Shown: positions 28,981 to 39,397, numbered from the stretch's first letter. The stretch is DNA of 64,000 bases from Melioribacteraceae bacterium (GCA_027030245.1 JALVFE010000021.1:248001-312000), one strand, 5' to 3'. Notes: generated from the sequence alone by a model not told the origin. Numbers and translations: made by a program.

Positions 28981-31821
28981 TCACGGTAATGCCGAACTTT
29001 TATTTCTATTGTTCCAAGTTTTATTTCTATCTGCGGCATCTACAACTCCGCTTAAGTCAACATCGCTATTTTCATACCCGTATTTGTTTCTGTCGTTCCA
29101 CGTTGAATTTCTGTCGCCTGCATCAACAACGCCCGAACCATTCGCATCGCCGCTCCACATTCCCCAAACGCCGCTTTCCAATTGTACCGCTCCGCCGCTA
29201 CCGTAAAACCGGGATTCGCTTGCCGTAAAATCATATAGCGTTGAAGTTGTACTGTTTAGAGCGACAGTGTTTGCGCTCATCACTGCCAAATGATTACGGT
29301 GTTTAATTACGATATAGTAATTCCCTTCAGGCGCAATCAATTCAATTTCCGTGGTTGAACCGTCATCGGCAACAATATTACCATTTTTATGAAGGAAAAC
29401 ACTTTTTGAAACAGTAGCATTTGAATTGGGTGACTTTCTCAATTCAACTAAAACCCAATCTACAACATTTGCCGGAATATTGTCTACGGTACGTTTATTT
29501 TCGGAGTAAGGCGATTCCAAAGGAATTGAAGAGTTTATATCTGTTTTCATTGCATGTGTGTTAACGTCATAAGGACCTTCCAAAAATATTTTTACTTGTA
29601 ATTTAACCGATGGAACTTTTGCTTTTTGAAATCCGGTACCGGGCGAACCGACAAAAACCCAAGATTCGGCTTTGGTACTTACCGCAACGGGGATTGCGAA
29701 TTCCCACGTCATATCCCCGCTAATTTTTTCCCAATTAGTTCCACCATCGGTTGAATAAAATATTCCGTCATCGGCAGAGGGATCATAATTGCCATCGACG
29801 TAAACACTTGAAGAAGTTAAATATAAAACGTTATTATTGGCTTTCGAAACCGCTACACTTCGTAAATATCTTCCGGTTTTAATTTTAGTCCAATTTGTTC
29901 CTTTATTATCGCTTTTATAAATTCCTTTGCTATCACCGTTCCCGTAAGCAACCACATAAACTCTTTCCGGTGTGACCGGATCGGTTTCAATATCCCAAAT
30001 ACCTTTGTAATCTTCGTCCCATCTGTCTACACCTTTTACGCCTTTCATTTCGGTCAAACTTATATCCGACCACGTGTTTCCCCCATCGGTAGACCTGAAC
30101 ACACCGTTTTCCCCTCCGGCGTAAACTAGGGAACCGTCAAATCTATCAACTGCTGTTATTCTCATTCCGCCGTTTGTAAGAATTTTTGACCAATTATTTC
30201 CGTGATTAGTGCTTCTGTAAACATCTCCGTCAACGCAAACAAAAAGCGTTCTGTTATTTTTATCGCTTTGTTTACTAACGGATAGCCCGGAAAATTCCGC
30301 CGATGAATTTAACGGCAAGCCCGTATGCACCATTTGCCAGGAACCCGGATTTCCGTAAGAAGTACTTCTTAACATAAACGTTGTATCGGAAAAATCCCCT
30401 TGCATTGCCGCCCAAACCATACCATCTACATCCGGGTCGGCAACGAACGCATAAGTGTTTCCGCCGAATCCTTCCCAACTTCCGGTGTATTTTCTCTCGT
30501 TGCACGATTGCCAACTTGCTCCATTGTCGTTGCTTCTCCACAGACCAATGTCAAAATAACCGAGATAAATCACATCGGGATTTGCTTCGCTAATTGAAAT
30601 ATCGTACATCGTTATGTTGTCTATTCCCCTCGATTGCCAATGACCGGAGCTAACTTCATTCGTATATAAATTATTAAAATTTATACCACCGTCAACCGTT
30701 GAATAGACAAATTGACTCGTTATCCAATAAAGCTTATCGGGATCCGACATATCTTTACCCAATGTTTTCACAATACCTTCGAATGCACTCCCGTAAGACC
30801 AATAAATTGATTCGTCCGTGCAATTCCCGTTAACCTTTTGATAACCGCAATCCCAATTTTCAACAAATCCTATTTTTGTCCATGTATTTCCATAATCGGT
30901 GGATTCGAAAGTTCCGGAACTTTTATAATCAGTCCACGGATACGGTTCCCGTACATCAATAATTCTGATAATCGAAGAGTTACTGTGATTAATCCATATT
31001 AATCCGGTTAGCGTGTCATTCAGTGTCGTCCAAGTATTTCCGTAATTATTACTTTTGTAAAGCTTCCCGTTCAAATCTGTCCAGTAATAAGGTGCGCTGC
31101 AACTTGCATTCATTGTGGAAAGATAAGTTATTTGCGGATCGATGGGATCAACTTCAAAATCCATAATTTCGCCTAAACTTCCGGAAATATTTGTAAACGT
31201 TGCCCCACCGTTTGTGCTTTTGTACACTTCTGCCGGACCGCAAACATATCTTCCCATTCCCGTTAAAAAATACACGATATTTTCGTTACTTGGGTCTACA
31301 ACAATCTTTAAGATATGTCTGTTACTAAAATCACTGCTTATTTTTGTCCACGTATCTCCATGATCCGTGCTTTTATAAATTGACGCCACTGCTACATTAT
31401 GAGCAGGATGATAAGATGCATAAACAATAGCGGAATTACTTTTAGCAAATTTTATATCGGTAATATAGCCGGAGCTTAACGGCTGAGAGGAGAAACTTAA
31501 ACCCCCATCGGAACTTTTATAAATACCTTCATCCGTTCCCGCTAAAACCAAATTAGAATTATTCGGATCGAAGCCAATCGAAATAGCGTGTGTGGTATTC
31601 AATCCTTCTTTTTTACCGATTGGTTGCCAAGTTTGTTCGTTATCCGTACTGCGATAATATCCACTGAGATCGCTTCCGACCATTATAATCCCCGTAGGAC
31701 CTGCGGCTACACAGTTAAATGCCCCACCGGCGCCGGGGTTAGTTCTTATCCAATTATGCGTAGTTTGAGAGAACAAGTTAAAATAAAAGAGAGTGAGTAA
31801 AATAAAAGTATATTTTATCAT
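28981..31821 (-). CDS. Secreted GH74/sortilin-like beta-propeller with dockerin-like module
   Basis: A 946-residue protein. I choose the ATG at 31821 because it begins the signal peptide MIKYTFILLTLFYFNLFSQ; the longer frame to 31899 only reads through the upstream gene's module in another frame. Residues about 20-740 consist of BNR/Asp-box repeats (YRSTDNEQTW, YKSSDGG, YKSTDHGDTWTK, YKSTNGGATF, FRSTDGGNTW), the twin-propeller layout of GH74 xyloglucanases and related proteins. The module starts with KIFLEGPYDVN and has loops DANGSGVVDAGD and DVDLSGVVDAAD. Xyloglucan is a plausible substrate, but catalytic Asp residues cannot be assigned by eye. Only 19 bp separate it from the stop of the upstream paralogue. 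Confidence 0.82.
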   Translation of the reverse strand: MIKYTFILLTLFYFNLFSQTTHNWIRTNPGAGGAFNCVAAGPTGIIMVGSDLSGYYRSTDNEQTWQPIGKKEGLNTTHAISIGFDPNNSNLVLAGTDEGIYKSSDGGLSFSSQPLSSGYITDIKFAKSNSAIVYASYHPAHNVAVASIYKSTDHGDTWTKISSDFSNRHILKIVVDPSNENIVYFLTGMGRYVCGPAEVYKSTNGGATFTNISGSLGEIMDFEVDPIDPQITYLSTMNASCSAPYYWTDLNGKLYKSNNYGNTWTTLNDTLTGLIWINHSNSSIIRIIDVREPYPWTDYKSSGTFESTDYGNTWTKIGFVENWDCGYQKVNGNCTDESIYWSYGSAFEGIVKTLGKDMSDPDKLYWITSQFVYSTVDGGINFNNLYTNEVSSGHWQSRGIDNITMYDISISEANPDVIYLGYFDIGLWRSNDNGASWQSCNERKYTGSWEGFGGNTYAFVADPDVDGMVWAAMQGDFSDTTFMLRSTSYGNPGSWQMVHTGLPLNSSAEFSGLSVSKQSDKNNRTLFVCVDGDVYRSTNHGNNWSKILTNGGMRITAVDRFDGSLVYAGGENGVFRSTDGGNTWSDISLTEMKGVKGVDRWDEDYKGIWDIETDPVTPERVYVVAYGNGDSKGIYKSDNKGTNWTKIKTGRYLRSVAVSKANNNVLYLTSSSVYVDGNYDPSADDGIFYSTDGGTNWEKISGDMTWEFAIPVAVSTKAESWVFVGSPGTGFQKAKVPSVKLQVKIFLEGPYDVNTHAMKTDINSSIPLESPYSENKRTVDNIPANVVDWVLVELRKSPNSNATVSKSVFLHKNGNIVADDGSTTEIELIAPEGNYYIVIKHRNHLAVMSANTVALNSTTSTLYDFTASESRFYGSGGAVQLESGVWGMWSGDANGSGVVDAGDRNSTWNDRNKYGYENSDVDLSGVVDAADRNKTWNNRNKSSALP
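28994..29100. repeat. 107-bp exact repeat, copy 2 (module 3' end)
   Basis: Identical to 22907-23013. Together with the shorter near-identities in the other modules this points to recent duplication or gene conversion. Confidence 0.9.
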
Positions 31822-31840
31822 TTTAATTTCCCTTTTATTT

Positions 31841-34717
31841 TTAAGGTAATGTTGAACTTTTATTTCTGTTGTTCCATGTTTTATTTCTGTCTGCGGCATC
31901 TACTACTCCGCTTAAATCAACATCGCTATTTTCATAACCGGATTTGTTTCTGTCGTTCCATGCCGAGTTTCTGTCGCCGGCGTCAACAACCCCCGAACCA
32001 TCCGCATCGCCGCTCCACATTCCCCAAACACCGCTTTCCAATTGTAACGCACCGCCGCTACCATAAAATTGAGATTCACTTGTAGTAAAATCATAAAGGG
32101 TTGAAGTTGTGCTGTCCAGCGCTACAGAATTTGCGCTCATAACCGCAAGATGATTACGATGCTTTATTACTATAAAATAATTTCCTTCCTGTGCCGAAAG
32201 TTCAATTTCTTCCGTTATTCCGTCATCGGCAACAATCCTTCCGTCTTTACGCAAGAAAGCGCTTTTGGAAGTTATTGTATTACCAGTTGCTGTTTGTTTT
32301 AATTGTACAAGAACCCAATCGACAATATTAGCCGGAATTGAACTTACCGTTCTTGCATTTTCAGTATACGGCGATGTTAAAGGAAGTTGTCCGTTTATAT
32401 CTGTGTTCATTTCATTTGTAGTGGAATTATATGGGCCTTCAAGGAATATTTTTGTTTGAAGCAAAACTTTACTATTGGATAATTCAGTAACATTCCCCAC
32501 TTTTAATCCGTTTCCAAAACTTGTAACCCAAACTTTATCGGAATGATAAGGATCATAAAAAACTCTTATCGGATGTTTAAACGGATATGACTCCACTTGA
32601 TTAAACGTTGGAGTTGCGGCATGAAGATTTTCAGTAGACCAGAGTCCGCTTCCGTAAGATGTAACGGTCATTTCTTCTGTATTGTTGGGATTAATTGTAC
32701 ACGATTCGACTCTTGGTAAATCCAATATTTTATTCCACGTTAAACCTTTATCTGTTGTTTTGAAAAGACCGCTGAGCCCATAAGCAACTCCCCAGCCGCT
32801 ATTTACACAAACATACCAAGTACTTTGTGTGTTGTCCGTCGGGTCTATGATTATATCTTTTGTCCAATATTTCATATCATCATGTGACCTGTCTTGCCAA
32901 GTCTGTCCGTCATCTGTACTAACAAACACGCCGGAACTTTGTGTAAAATTATCATTATTATCAATTCTACCGGAATAAGTAACCACAAGTGTCCCATCGT
33001 TTAATATTTTTATGTTGTAAGGATGCCCTTCGGTTCTCGGCGGATTTGTTAATTTTGACCAGGTTGTCGGATTTGCCTCGATATTATCGCAACGATAAAT
33101 TCCACCCGAAGAACTGTTTACAACACTTGCATACATTTTATTCGGATTATTCGGATCAAAAGCAATCCAAACAACGGGATGACCGAAATTATAAAGAATA
33201 TTCCAGTTCTCACCGTTATCCGAAGAAACTCTGATATCACCAGAACCGTTGTCAATAGGATAATCTCCCAGTCTTGTTTCCTGATACATATCGTGAACAT
33301 CTGAAGTAGCTGCATAAAGCTTGTTATTCACCGGATGCTTTATCGTCATATAAACGGAATTGATTGACAAGTTATTATATTTTTTTGACCAAGATTCCCC
33401 AGCGTCGGTACTTCGTATTGCCGTAATATCGGTAAAACTTGCAAAAATATTATTCGCATCCAACCAGGTAAGCCACCACACGCTTGTATTTTCAATACCG
33501 ATACCGTGATAGTTTTTCCCTTTCGGTGTCGGTTGATTCATGGGATTTTGATCTGTCGGATCAACATAGTTTTGCGTCCATGTATTCCCGCCGTTATCGG
33601 TAGAATGAATAAAGCCCAAATCTGTCATTATTGCTATATCGGAATTATTTCTTGCAACTGTTAAACCCAAAGCATATTCTCCGTACCACCAATTAAAGTC
33701 TCCTTGATATCCGCTCCATCCCGTATAAATATTTTCATTGTTATAGGTTTTAAAAACATCCGACCAAGTATTACCGGCATCGCTTGTTTTAAAAACTATC
33801 GGGAAAGAAGTATTTACATTACCGCCGGCAATATAGACAACATCGATATTATTTTTGGCGTTTGCAATAAACATAAAGCGGTAATCCGTGCTTAAAGCCG
33901 GGGAAATTTTAGTCCAATTATTTCCGCTGCCATAATCCGTTTTGTAAACATTCTTGTAATCGTAAAAATCGCTGTTGTTAATAAGGCCGGCATAAATTGA
34001 ATTTGTATCCAAAGTAACACAATACATCCTTGTTATTCCATTTTGTTTTGATGCCGTAAATGAAGACATTCCTTCATCCGCAGGTAAAGTTAAATATGGT
34101 ATAACTGCAAATGTATTTCCTCCGTCGGTCGATTCTAAGACACCGAAATTAGTACCTAATAGAATTACGTTCCCATCCCAAAACGCTCCGCTTACAAGAA
34201 TACCACTTCCCGAAGTTGTTGAGTAAATTTGAGTAAAGGTATTACCGCCGTCATTACTGAAGTAGATATGGGAAAAATCGGATACGATTAACCGGTCGGT
34301 TCTTGTATCGTCGGCAAAAATATAAATCGCCTCACTATTTGTCGGATCCGAAACGGTTGGCTGCCAAGTGATTCCACCATCGGTACTTTTAACGGGAATC
34401 GGATAATCCCAATCGCGAATACCATATAAAATATTGGGATCGGAAGTAAACTGTACGGCCGCTTTAATTGACGGAATCATTTCCTTAAAGTGAATTTCAT
34501 TCCACGAAGTACCTTTCGTTGTTGAGTGAAACATTACACCCATATCGGTAGGGACAAAAAACTCGTTGTTATCATGAATGCTTATGGAAGGAACAAACAA
34601 TCCTCCGCCTGCACCGATACCTTTCGAAATCCAATCGGATGTTTGAGCCGTTAAAAAACGACCTAAAAATAAAGACAAAAAAATTATAATATATCTTTGG
34701 AGAATTAAATTCTTCAT
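31841..34717 (-). CDS. Secreted GH74/sortilin-like beta-propeller with dockerin-like module
   Basis: A 958-residue protein with signal peptide (MKNLILQRYIIIFLSLF...LTAQ). Many Asp-box repeats are visible (FHSTTKGTSW, KSTDGGITW, STDGGNTF, STDNGGNTWT, RSTDAGESW, STDDGQTWQD), giving about 700 residues of propeller like GH74 enzymes. The module starts KIFLEGPYNSTTNEM and has loops DADGSGVVDAGD and DVDLSGVVDAAD. It is a distant paralogue of the next gene downstream and is separated from it by 19 bp, so they are co-transcribed. GH74 versus a non-catalytic sortilin-type propeller cannot be settled from motifs. Confidence 0.82.
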   Translation of the reverse strand: MKNLILQRYIIIFLSLFLGRFLTAQTSDWISKGIGAGGGLFVPSISIHDNNEFFVPTDMGVMFHSTTKGTSWNEIHFKEMIPSIKAAVQFTSDPNILYGIRDWDYPIPVKSTDGGITWQPTVSDPTNSEAIYIFADDTRTDRLIVSDFSHIYFSNDGGNTFTQIYSTTSGSGILVSGAFWDGNVILLGTNFGVLESTDGGNTFAVIPYLTLPADEGMSSFTASKQNGITRMYCVTLDTNSIYAGLINNSDFYDYKNVYKTDYGSGNNWTKISPALSTDYRFMFIANAKNNIDVVYIAGGNVNTSFPIVFKTSDAGNTWSDVFKTYNNENIYTGWSGYQGDFNWWYGEYALGLTVARNNSDIAIMTDLGFIHSTDNGGNTWTQNYVDPTDQNPMNQPTPKGKNYHGIGIENTSVWWLTWLDANNIFASFTDITAIRSTDAGESWSKKYNNLSINSVYMTIKHPVNNKLYAATSDVHDMYQETRLGDYPIDNGSGDIRVSSDNGENWNILYNFGHPVVWIAFDPNNPNKMYASVVNSSSGGIYRCDNIEANPTTWSKLTNPPRTEGHPYNIKILNDGTLVVTYSGRIDNNDNFTQSSGVFVSTDDGQTWQDRSHDDMKYWTKDIIIDPTDNTQSTWYVCVNSGWGVAYGLSGLFKTTDKGLTWNKILDLPRVESCTINPNNTEEMTVTSYGSGLWSTENLHAATPTFNQVESYPFKHPIRVFYDPYHSDKVWVTSFGNGLKVGNVTELSNSKVLLQTKIFLEGPYNSTTNEMNTDINGQLPLTSPYTENARTVSSIPANIVDWVLVQLKQTATGNTITSKSAFLRKDGRIVADDGITEEIELSAQEGNYFIVIKHRNHLAVMSANSVALDSTTSTLYDFTTSESQFYGSGGALQLESGVWGMWSGDADGSGVVDAGDRNSAWNDRNKSGYENSDVDLSGVVDAADRNKTWNNRNKSSTLP

Positions 34718-34837
34718 TGAATATCCAAATTTAGTTTCCTACGAAATTAAAACAATTACTTAATCAATGGTTTAGGCTTCTTAACTATCGTAGATAACAA
34801 AATCTGATAATACGGAATTATTGATTTACTATTTTGC

Positions 34838-36349
34838 TTAAGGTAAAGCCGAGCTTTTATTTCTGTTGTTCCACGTTTTATTTCTGTCCGCTGCGTCTAC
34901 AACTCCGCTTAAATCAACATCGCTGGTTTCGTATCCGGATTTGTTTCTGTCATTCCATGTTGAGTTTCTGTCGCCCGCATCAACAACACCTGAACCGTCT
35001 GCATCCCCGCTCCACATTCCCCAAACACCGTTTTCCAATTGCACCGCTCCTCCGGTGCCGTAAAATTTTGATTCGCTTGTCGTAAAATCGTAAAGTTCCG
35101 AAGATGTTTTGTGCAATGTAATTTTATTTTTACTCATAACCGGCAAATGATTTCTATGTTTAATAACAACATAATAATCATTCTCTAATGCATTTAATTT
35201 TATTATTCCCGACGTTGCATCATCATTTACAATTCTACCGTCTTTATGTAAAAAGACACTTTTCGAAACTACAGCAGCGCCGTCCGGAGTTTCCCTTAAC
35301 TCGACCAAAACCCAATCAACAACATCGGAAGGAACAGATGAAACAGTATGTGAATCTTCAGGATATGGGGATTCAAGAGGTATGTTAGAATTTATATTAT
35401 TAAACATTTCATTATTTCCGGAATTATAAGCCCCTTCCAAAAAAACTTTTACTTGGAGTTGAACAAATTCCTTTCTAAAAACACGAACATAATCAATCAA
35501 AAAATAATCCGGCAAATCATCCGCATAATCCAAAATATTTTCATTCAATCCCCAAGCATCATCAGGCGGAGCGTCATATTCAATCGAAAGTATAATCGCT
35601 TGCGTAACATTTTGAGCAACACCTTGAGTGGTTGAAAAAACCGAATCGCCATCCAAATAATAAATGGCTTTATCTTTATACCATTCTACTCCGAATTTAT
35701 GATAATTTCCGTCTCTTAAATTTTTACCGTAGTCTGCGGCATAAACATATTTACCGACACTTGGGTCGTCATTCGGGTTCCAATGATTTGCAACATTAAA
35801 ATAATTAAGTGTATTACCGCCGTTAAGCAAAGCCGTCCAAGAGCCCGGAGCACCGTAACCAAGCGGATATTCCATAATATCCATTTCCGTTCCTGTTGCT
35901 GGATTACCGTCATAAGTGTTTGAAGGCGAGTATAACCAAAAAGCACACCATAAACCTCCCGCTACAAGTTCGGTAAATTTTATACTTGCTTCCATATAAG
36001 TTCCTTCTTCCGGTCCGAATAAAGTCCATTGCGATTGATCGACAGACCAATTATAAGTTTGAAGGTAGGATGTTTTTAAAGTATCGTTTTCCAATCTTGC
36101 GCGAATAACCAACTTTCCGTTTCCGTCCAAATAAGCATCGTTGTTGGTATAAACCGCATCACGCCATAAATGATTTTCATCTCCCCACGCATCAAAAAAA
36201 AACCAATGCGATGCAGGTTGCGAATTTGCCGGTCCGTCAAACTCATCACTCCAATCCAGTTTCCAATTACCTTCTGGCAAATAACTTTGAGAAAGTAAAT
36301 TTATTCCGGTAAGAAAATATACAAAACAAAAGAAATGTTTTATCCGCAT
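34838..36349 (-). CDS. Secreted GH16 beta-glucanase with dockerin-like module
   Basis: A 503-residue protein. The ATG at 36349 starts a signal peptide (MRIKHFFCFVYFLTGINLLS); the frame extends to 36436, but that part is the tail of a decayed module and is not natural coding sequence. The GH16 jelly-roll runs from about 27 to 290, with WSDEFDG at the start and the catalytic motif EMDIME at 155-160 (nucleophile Glu155, acid Glu160). IDYVRVF ends the domain. It acts on beta-1,3/1,4-glucans, laminarin or related galactans. The module follows from KVFLEGAYNSGNNEM, with loops DADGSGVVDAGD and DVDLSGVVDAAD. The 119-bp gap to the next gene holds no clear signal. Confidence 0.92.
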   Translation of the reverse strand: MRIKHFFCFVYFLTGINLLSQSYLPEGNWKLDWSDEFDGPANSQPASHWFFFDAWGDENHLWRDAVYTNNDAYLDGNGKLVIRARLENDTLKTSYLQTYNWSVDQSQWTLFGPEEGTYMEASIKFTELVAGGLWCAFWLYSPSNTYDGNPATGTEMDIMEYPLGYGAPGSWTALLNGGNTLNYFNVANHWNPNDDPSVGKYVYAADYGKNLRDGNYHKFGVEWYKDKAIYYLDGDSVFSTTQGVAQNVTQAIILSIEYDAPPDDAWGLNENILDYADDLPDYFLIDYVRVFRKEFVQLQVKVFLEGAYNSGNNEMFNNINSNIPLESPYPEDSHTVSSVPSDVVDWVLVELRETPDGAAVVSKSVFLHKDGRIVNDDATSGIIKLNALENDYYVVIKHRNHLPVMSKNKITLHKTSSELYDFTTSESKFYGTGGAVQLENGVWGMWSGDADGSGVVDAGDRNSTWNDRNKSGYETSDVDLSGVVDAADRNKTWNNRNKSSALP

Positions 36350-36419
36350 AGTTTTACAATAAAAATTTGTTTGCTTTACAATTATGATAAAAGTTACCAC
36401 TATATTTTTCAAAAAGAAA

Positions 36420-36793
36420 GGTTCATTTGCTGACAAATGATTCCTATGTTTTTATTACTATAAAATATTTATTTGGATGTACGTTTAATTCAATATCTTT
36501 GTTCGTCCCCTCCTCTGTTGAAGTTTCGTATTCACCTTCGGTATAAAATTTTGAAGTATTTGGGTATAATTCGTTGTTTTTCCCCATGGAATTTTCAAGT
36601 GTAGTTTTCAAATTCTCATCAACTTTCATGTTCGTCCGTTATCAGTACTTCGATAATATACGCTCACATCACTACCGACCATTATAATTCCGCTAGATCT
36701 TGCACCAGTAAATTTAAATACCAGATTCAAGTTGCATCCGATTATGAGTGAATTAAAGTAATCAAGCAGAAATAAAACAAAAATATATTTCAT
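36420..36793 (-). pseudogene. Internally deleted propeller-plus-module relic
   Basis: From an ATG at 36793 the minus strand reads a short secretion-like leader (MKYIFVLFLLDYF), then SGIIMVGSDVSVYYRSTDNG and a stop. That matches TGIIMVGSDLSGYYRSTDN near the start of the 28981-31821 propeller. After an overlapping ATG at 36629, 61 residues end with KDIELNVHPNKYFIVIK, matching the module. A frameshift then gives KHRNHLSANE, matching KHRNHLAVMSANT. Almost the whole propeller, the start of the module and its EF-hands are deleted. It directly follows the GH9 gene stop and accounts for most of the gap 36350-36823. Confidence 0.85.
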
Positions 36794-36823
36794 GATTTTA
36801 ATATTTTTTCTTATTTTTTTGCC

Positions 36824-39310
36824 TCACGGTAATGTTGAACTTTTATTTCTGTTATTCCAAGTTTTATTTCTGTCCGCTGCGTCTACAACTCCGCTTAAAT
36901 CAACGTCACTATTTTCATAACCGGATTTGTTTCTGTCGTTCCATGTCGAGTTTCTGTCGCCCGCATCAACAACACCTGAACCATCTGCGTCTCCGCTCCA
37001 CATTCCCCAAACTCCGTTTTCAAGCTGAACAGTTCCCCCGTTGCCGTAGAACTGGGATTCGCTTGTTGTAAAATCATAAAGCGTTGAAGTTGTACTGTTA
37101 AGAGCAACTGTATTTGCGCTCATAACCGCCAAATGATTCCGGTGTTTAATTACAACATAATAATTTCCTTCGGGAACGTTTAACTCAATATCTTCGGTAG
37201 TTCCGTCATCATTGATTAATTTGCCGTTTTCATTTATGAAAACACTTTTGGAGATGATTGTACTTCCGCTTGGTGTCGTTCTTAATTGAAGCAAAACCCA
37301 ATCCACCGCTTCAACCGGTACGGTGTTTACCTGTCGCGGGTCTTCGCTGTAAGGCGATGTTGTTGGTATTTGAGAATTTAAAGTCAAGTTCATCTTATGC
37401 GAACTAACATCGTAAGCACCTTCGAGGAATATTTTCACTTGAAGTAATACATTACCGCTTGCTGTGCTAATAAACTTTGAAAGCAGTCTTGCAAAAGCAC
37501 TCTCGTAATAAATTGCATTTTCGGTTACTTCCCACGAGTTTTCGGGATAACTTGTATTCCAATCTTTATAAGACTTTTGCGGAGGTTGATTTTGCGGAGG
37601 TGCAATCGGTGGACCAGTATAATCCGCATCAGGTTGATAATTCTTATTCGGTCCTCCCGTTAATATTGCCGGAGCCGGTGATGTATCCCACACCGTTCCA
37701 TCTCCGAACCATTCGTGATAAACTTCACTAACCGAGTTTTCGAATCCGTAATTACTTAAATTAGATAAATAAGCATAAGCCGTGGGATTAACACCAAACA
37801 TGTAATGAATTATACTTACTGCCGCATCATTATAATTATCTTGATTCGAGGGATCAATCCCATAATAATTTGCGGAAGTATAAAGACTGGCTTGATCGCT
37901 TTTAATATGATTACTTCCCCAATCGTAATCGTCAGTAGGCAAATAAGCTCTGTATGCATCAACATTTTGTAAATGGTAATCGAGCCATTCTTTTACTTGC
38001 CTTTCGTAAGTAATAAGAACGTTATTAACCACGCTGCTTGTTGCATTCGGAGTTTTGGTATAATATAATAAAGCATCTTGATAAGGAACATCATAAGGAT
38101 TAAGGTAATCTTCGGTAAACATTCTCAATTCGGTATAATGCGCATCAACATAATCTCTATATTTGGTTTCTCCGGTTTTATAAAAAAGATAAACGGCAGA
38201 AAGCAACCTGTTAGCATATTGATCGTAAGATTCGTCTTCTGTTGCGGGATTTAGAAATCCTTGGTTATTATAATTGGAAGGGATTTTATCGGGATTTGCT
38301 TCTAACCATTCCCAAGCTTTTACAGCTCTACTTAATAACGTATCGGCATAAATTTGCATCGTAGAATTGTTAAGTGTAGAAAAAATAATCGATGCATGAG
38401 CAAAAGCACCGCACGTGGAAACAGTAGCCGAGGAAGTTGCTTCGGCGTAGCGTCTGGCTTCTACATCGTTGCTTGGCGGACTTGCAGTTGCCCAAGTAGT
38501 TACGGAAACTTTATGCAAAACCGAACCATCGCCAAGTTGCATTTTTAACAACCAATCGAGTTCCCATTTAACCTCGTCTATTATATCGGGAATCCCGTTA
38601 TTCGATTCCGGAATACCATAATCATCCGTCCATACTTGCGGTGCTTCTTCATAAGCCGAAAGTAAATCGTGAATTGCATTGTCTGCAGTGTTTGTGTATT
38701 TATTATAATCGCCGGCATCGTGCCAACCGCCCGATAAATCTTTAGATGTTGAAGGTGAAGTATCCAGAACCCAACGACAATCTGCATCTTGTTCGGCACC
38801 AACATGGCAAGCTGTTGGGTCTTCCCATTCCGTTTCCGCATAAGGTACCGCTTTTGCAATTCCGCATCGTTGATAATAAAATGTTCGCATTACTTGTCTC
38901 AAAATTTCCGTATAAACATTAACGGAGATTTTAAATGTGTACGAAGAAACATAATTGGCGACATCGTAAATGTAGTATTCGCCTTCCGCTGTTAAGTTGG
39001 AAAAATCGAACCACCATACTTGATCGCCCGATTGCGTATGGGTGGAACCGTTATTCCACGCTGTCAGGCTTCCAGTGAATACAACGCTGTTATCAGAAGC
39101 TTTTCTGACTTCGTAAGTGTTGCCGGGATTAAAATTTTCTCCGGAATTATAACCTGTTTTTGGATTTGAAATAATGGCTATCTTTTTTGAACTTGCAAGA
39201 TACCCTAATTGATTAACTTTAATGTGATTATCAATTGAGCCAGTTTGAGGGTAAATTCTTCCTAAACCGAGTGTTGAGAAGAAGAATAGAAATAGGATGA
39301 TTCTTCGCAT
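36824..39310 (-). CDS. Secreted GH9 endoglucanase with dockerin-like module
   Basis: An 828-residue protein with a signal peptide ending near IYPQ. An Ig-like CelD_N domain (IKVNQLGYLASSKKIAI) is followed by an (alpha/alpha)6 GH9 barrel to about residue 615. The catalytic base motif is GGWHDAGDYNKY (Asp198 and Asp201). The acid is probably the Glu in WEVTENAIYYESAF near residue 595. The enzyme cleaves beta-1,4-glucans such as cellulose or xyloglucan backbone. The module starts at KIFLEGAYDVSSHKM and has loops DADGSGVVDAGD and DVDLSGVVDAAD. In canonical cellulosomes, GH9 plus dockerin is the commonest enzyme architecture. Confidence 0.93.
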   Translation of the reverse strand: MRRIILFLFFFSTLGLGRIYPQTGSIDNHIKVNQLGYLASSKKIAIISNPKTGYNSGENFNPGNTYEVRKASDNSVVFTGSLTAWNNGSTHTQSGDQVWWFDFSNLTAEGEYYIYDVANYVSSYTFKISVNVYTEILRQVMRTFYYQRCGIAKAVPYAETEWEDPTACHVGAEQDADCRWVLDTSPSTSKDLSGGWHDAGDYNKYTNTADNAIHDLLSAYEEAPQVWTDDYGIPESNNGIPDIIDEVKWELDWLLKMQLGDGSVLHKVSVTTWATASPPSNDVEARRYAEATSSATVSTCGAFAHASIIFSTLNNSTMQIYADTLLSRAVKAWEWLEANPDKIPSNYNNQGFLNPATEDESYDQYANRLLSAVYLFYKTGETKYRDYVDAHYTELRMFTEDYLNPYDVPYQDALLYYTKTPNATSSVVNNVLITYERQVKEWLDYHLQNVDAYRAYLPTDDYDWGSNHIKSDQASLYTSANYYGIDPSNQDNYNDAAVSIIHYMFGVNPTAYAYLSNLSNYGFENSVSEVYHEWFGDGTVWDTSPAPAILTGGPNKNYQPDADYTGPPIAPPQNQPPQKSYKDWNTSYPENSWEVTENAIYYESAFARLLSKFISTASGNVLLQVKIFLEGAYDVSSHKMNLTLNSQIPTTSPYSEDPRQVNTVPVEAVDWVLLQLRTTPSGSTIISKSVFINENGKLINDDGTTEDIELNVPEGNYYVVIKHRNHLAVMSANTVALNSTTSTLYDFTTSESQFYGNGGTVQLENGVWGMWSGDADGSGVVDAGDRNSTWNDRNKSGYENSDVDLSGVVDAADRNKTWNNRNKSSTLP

Positions 39311-39397
39311 AAATCAAAACTTTTCTCTAAAAATACAAAATTTAAATAAATAAAGAAAATGTAAAAAATATTATCCGGTTATATTGTTTTGATTGCT

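Noticed and set aside
31822-31899. Upstream extension of the propeller gene to 31899
   Set aside because: It reads the preceding gene's module end in another frame; the signal peptide starts at 31821. The same reasoning applies to 49888-49962.
36350-36436. Upstream extension of the GH16 gene to 36436
   Set aside because: These codons include the remains of KHRNHLxxxSANE from the neighbouring relic, and a proper signal peptide starts at 36349.
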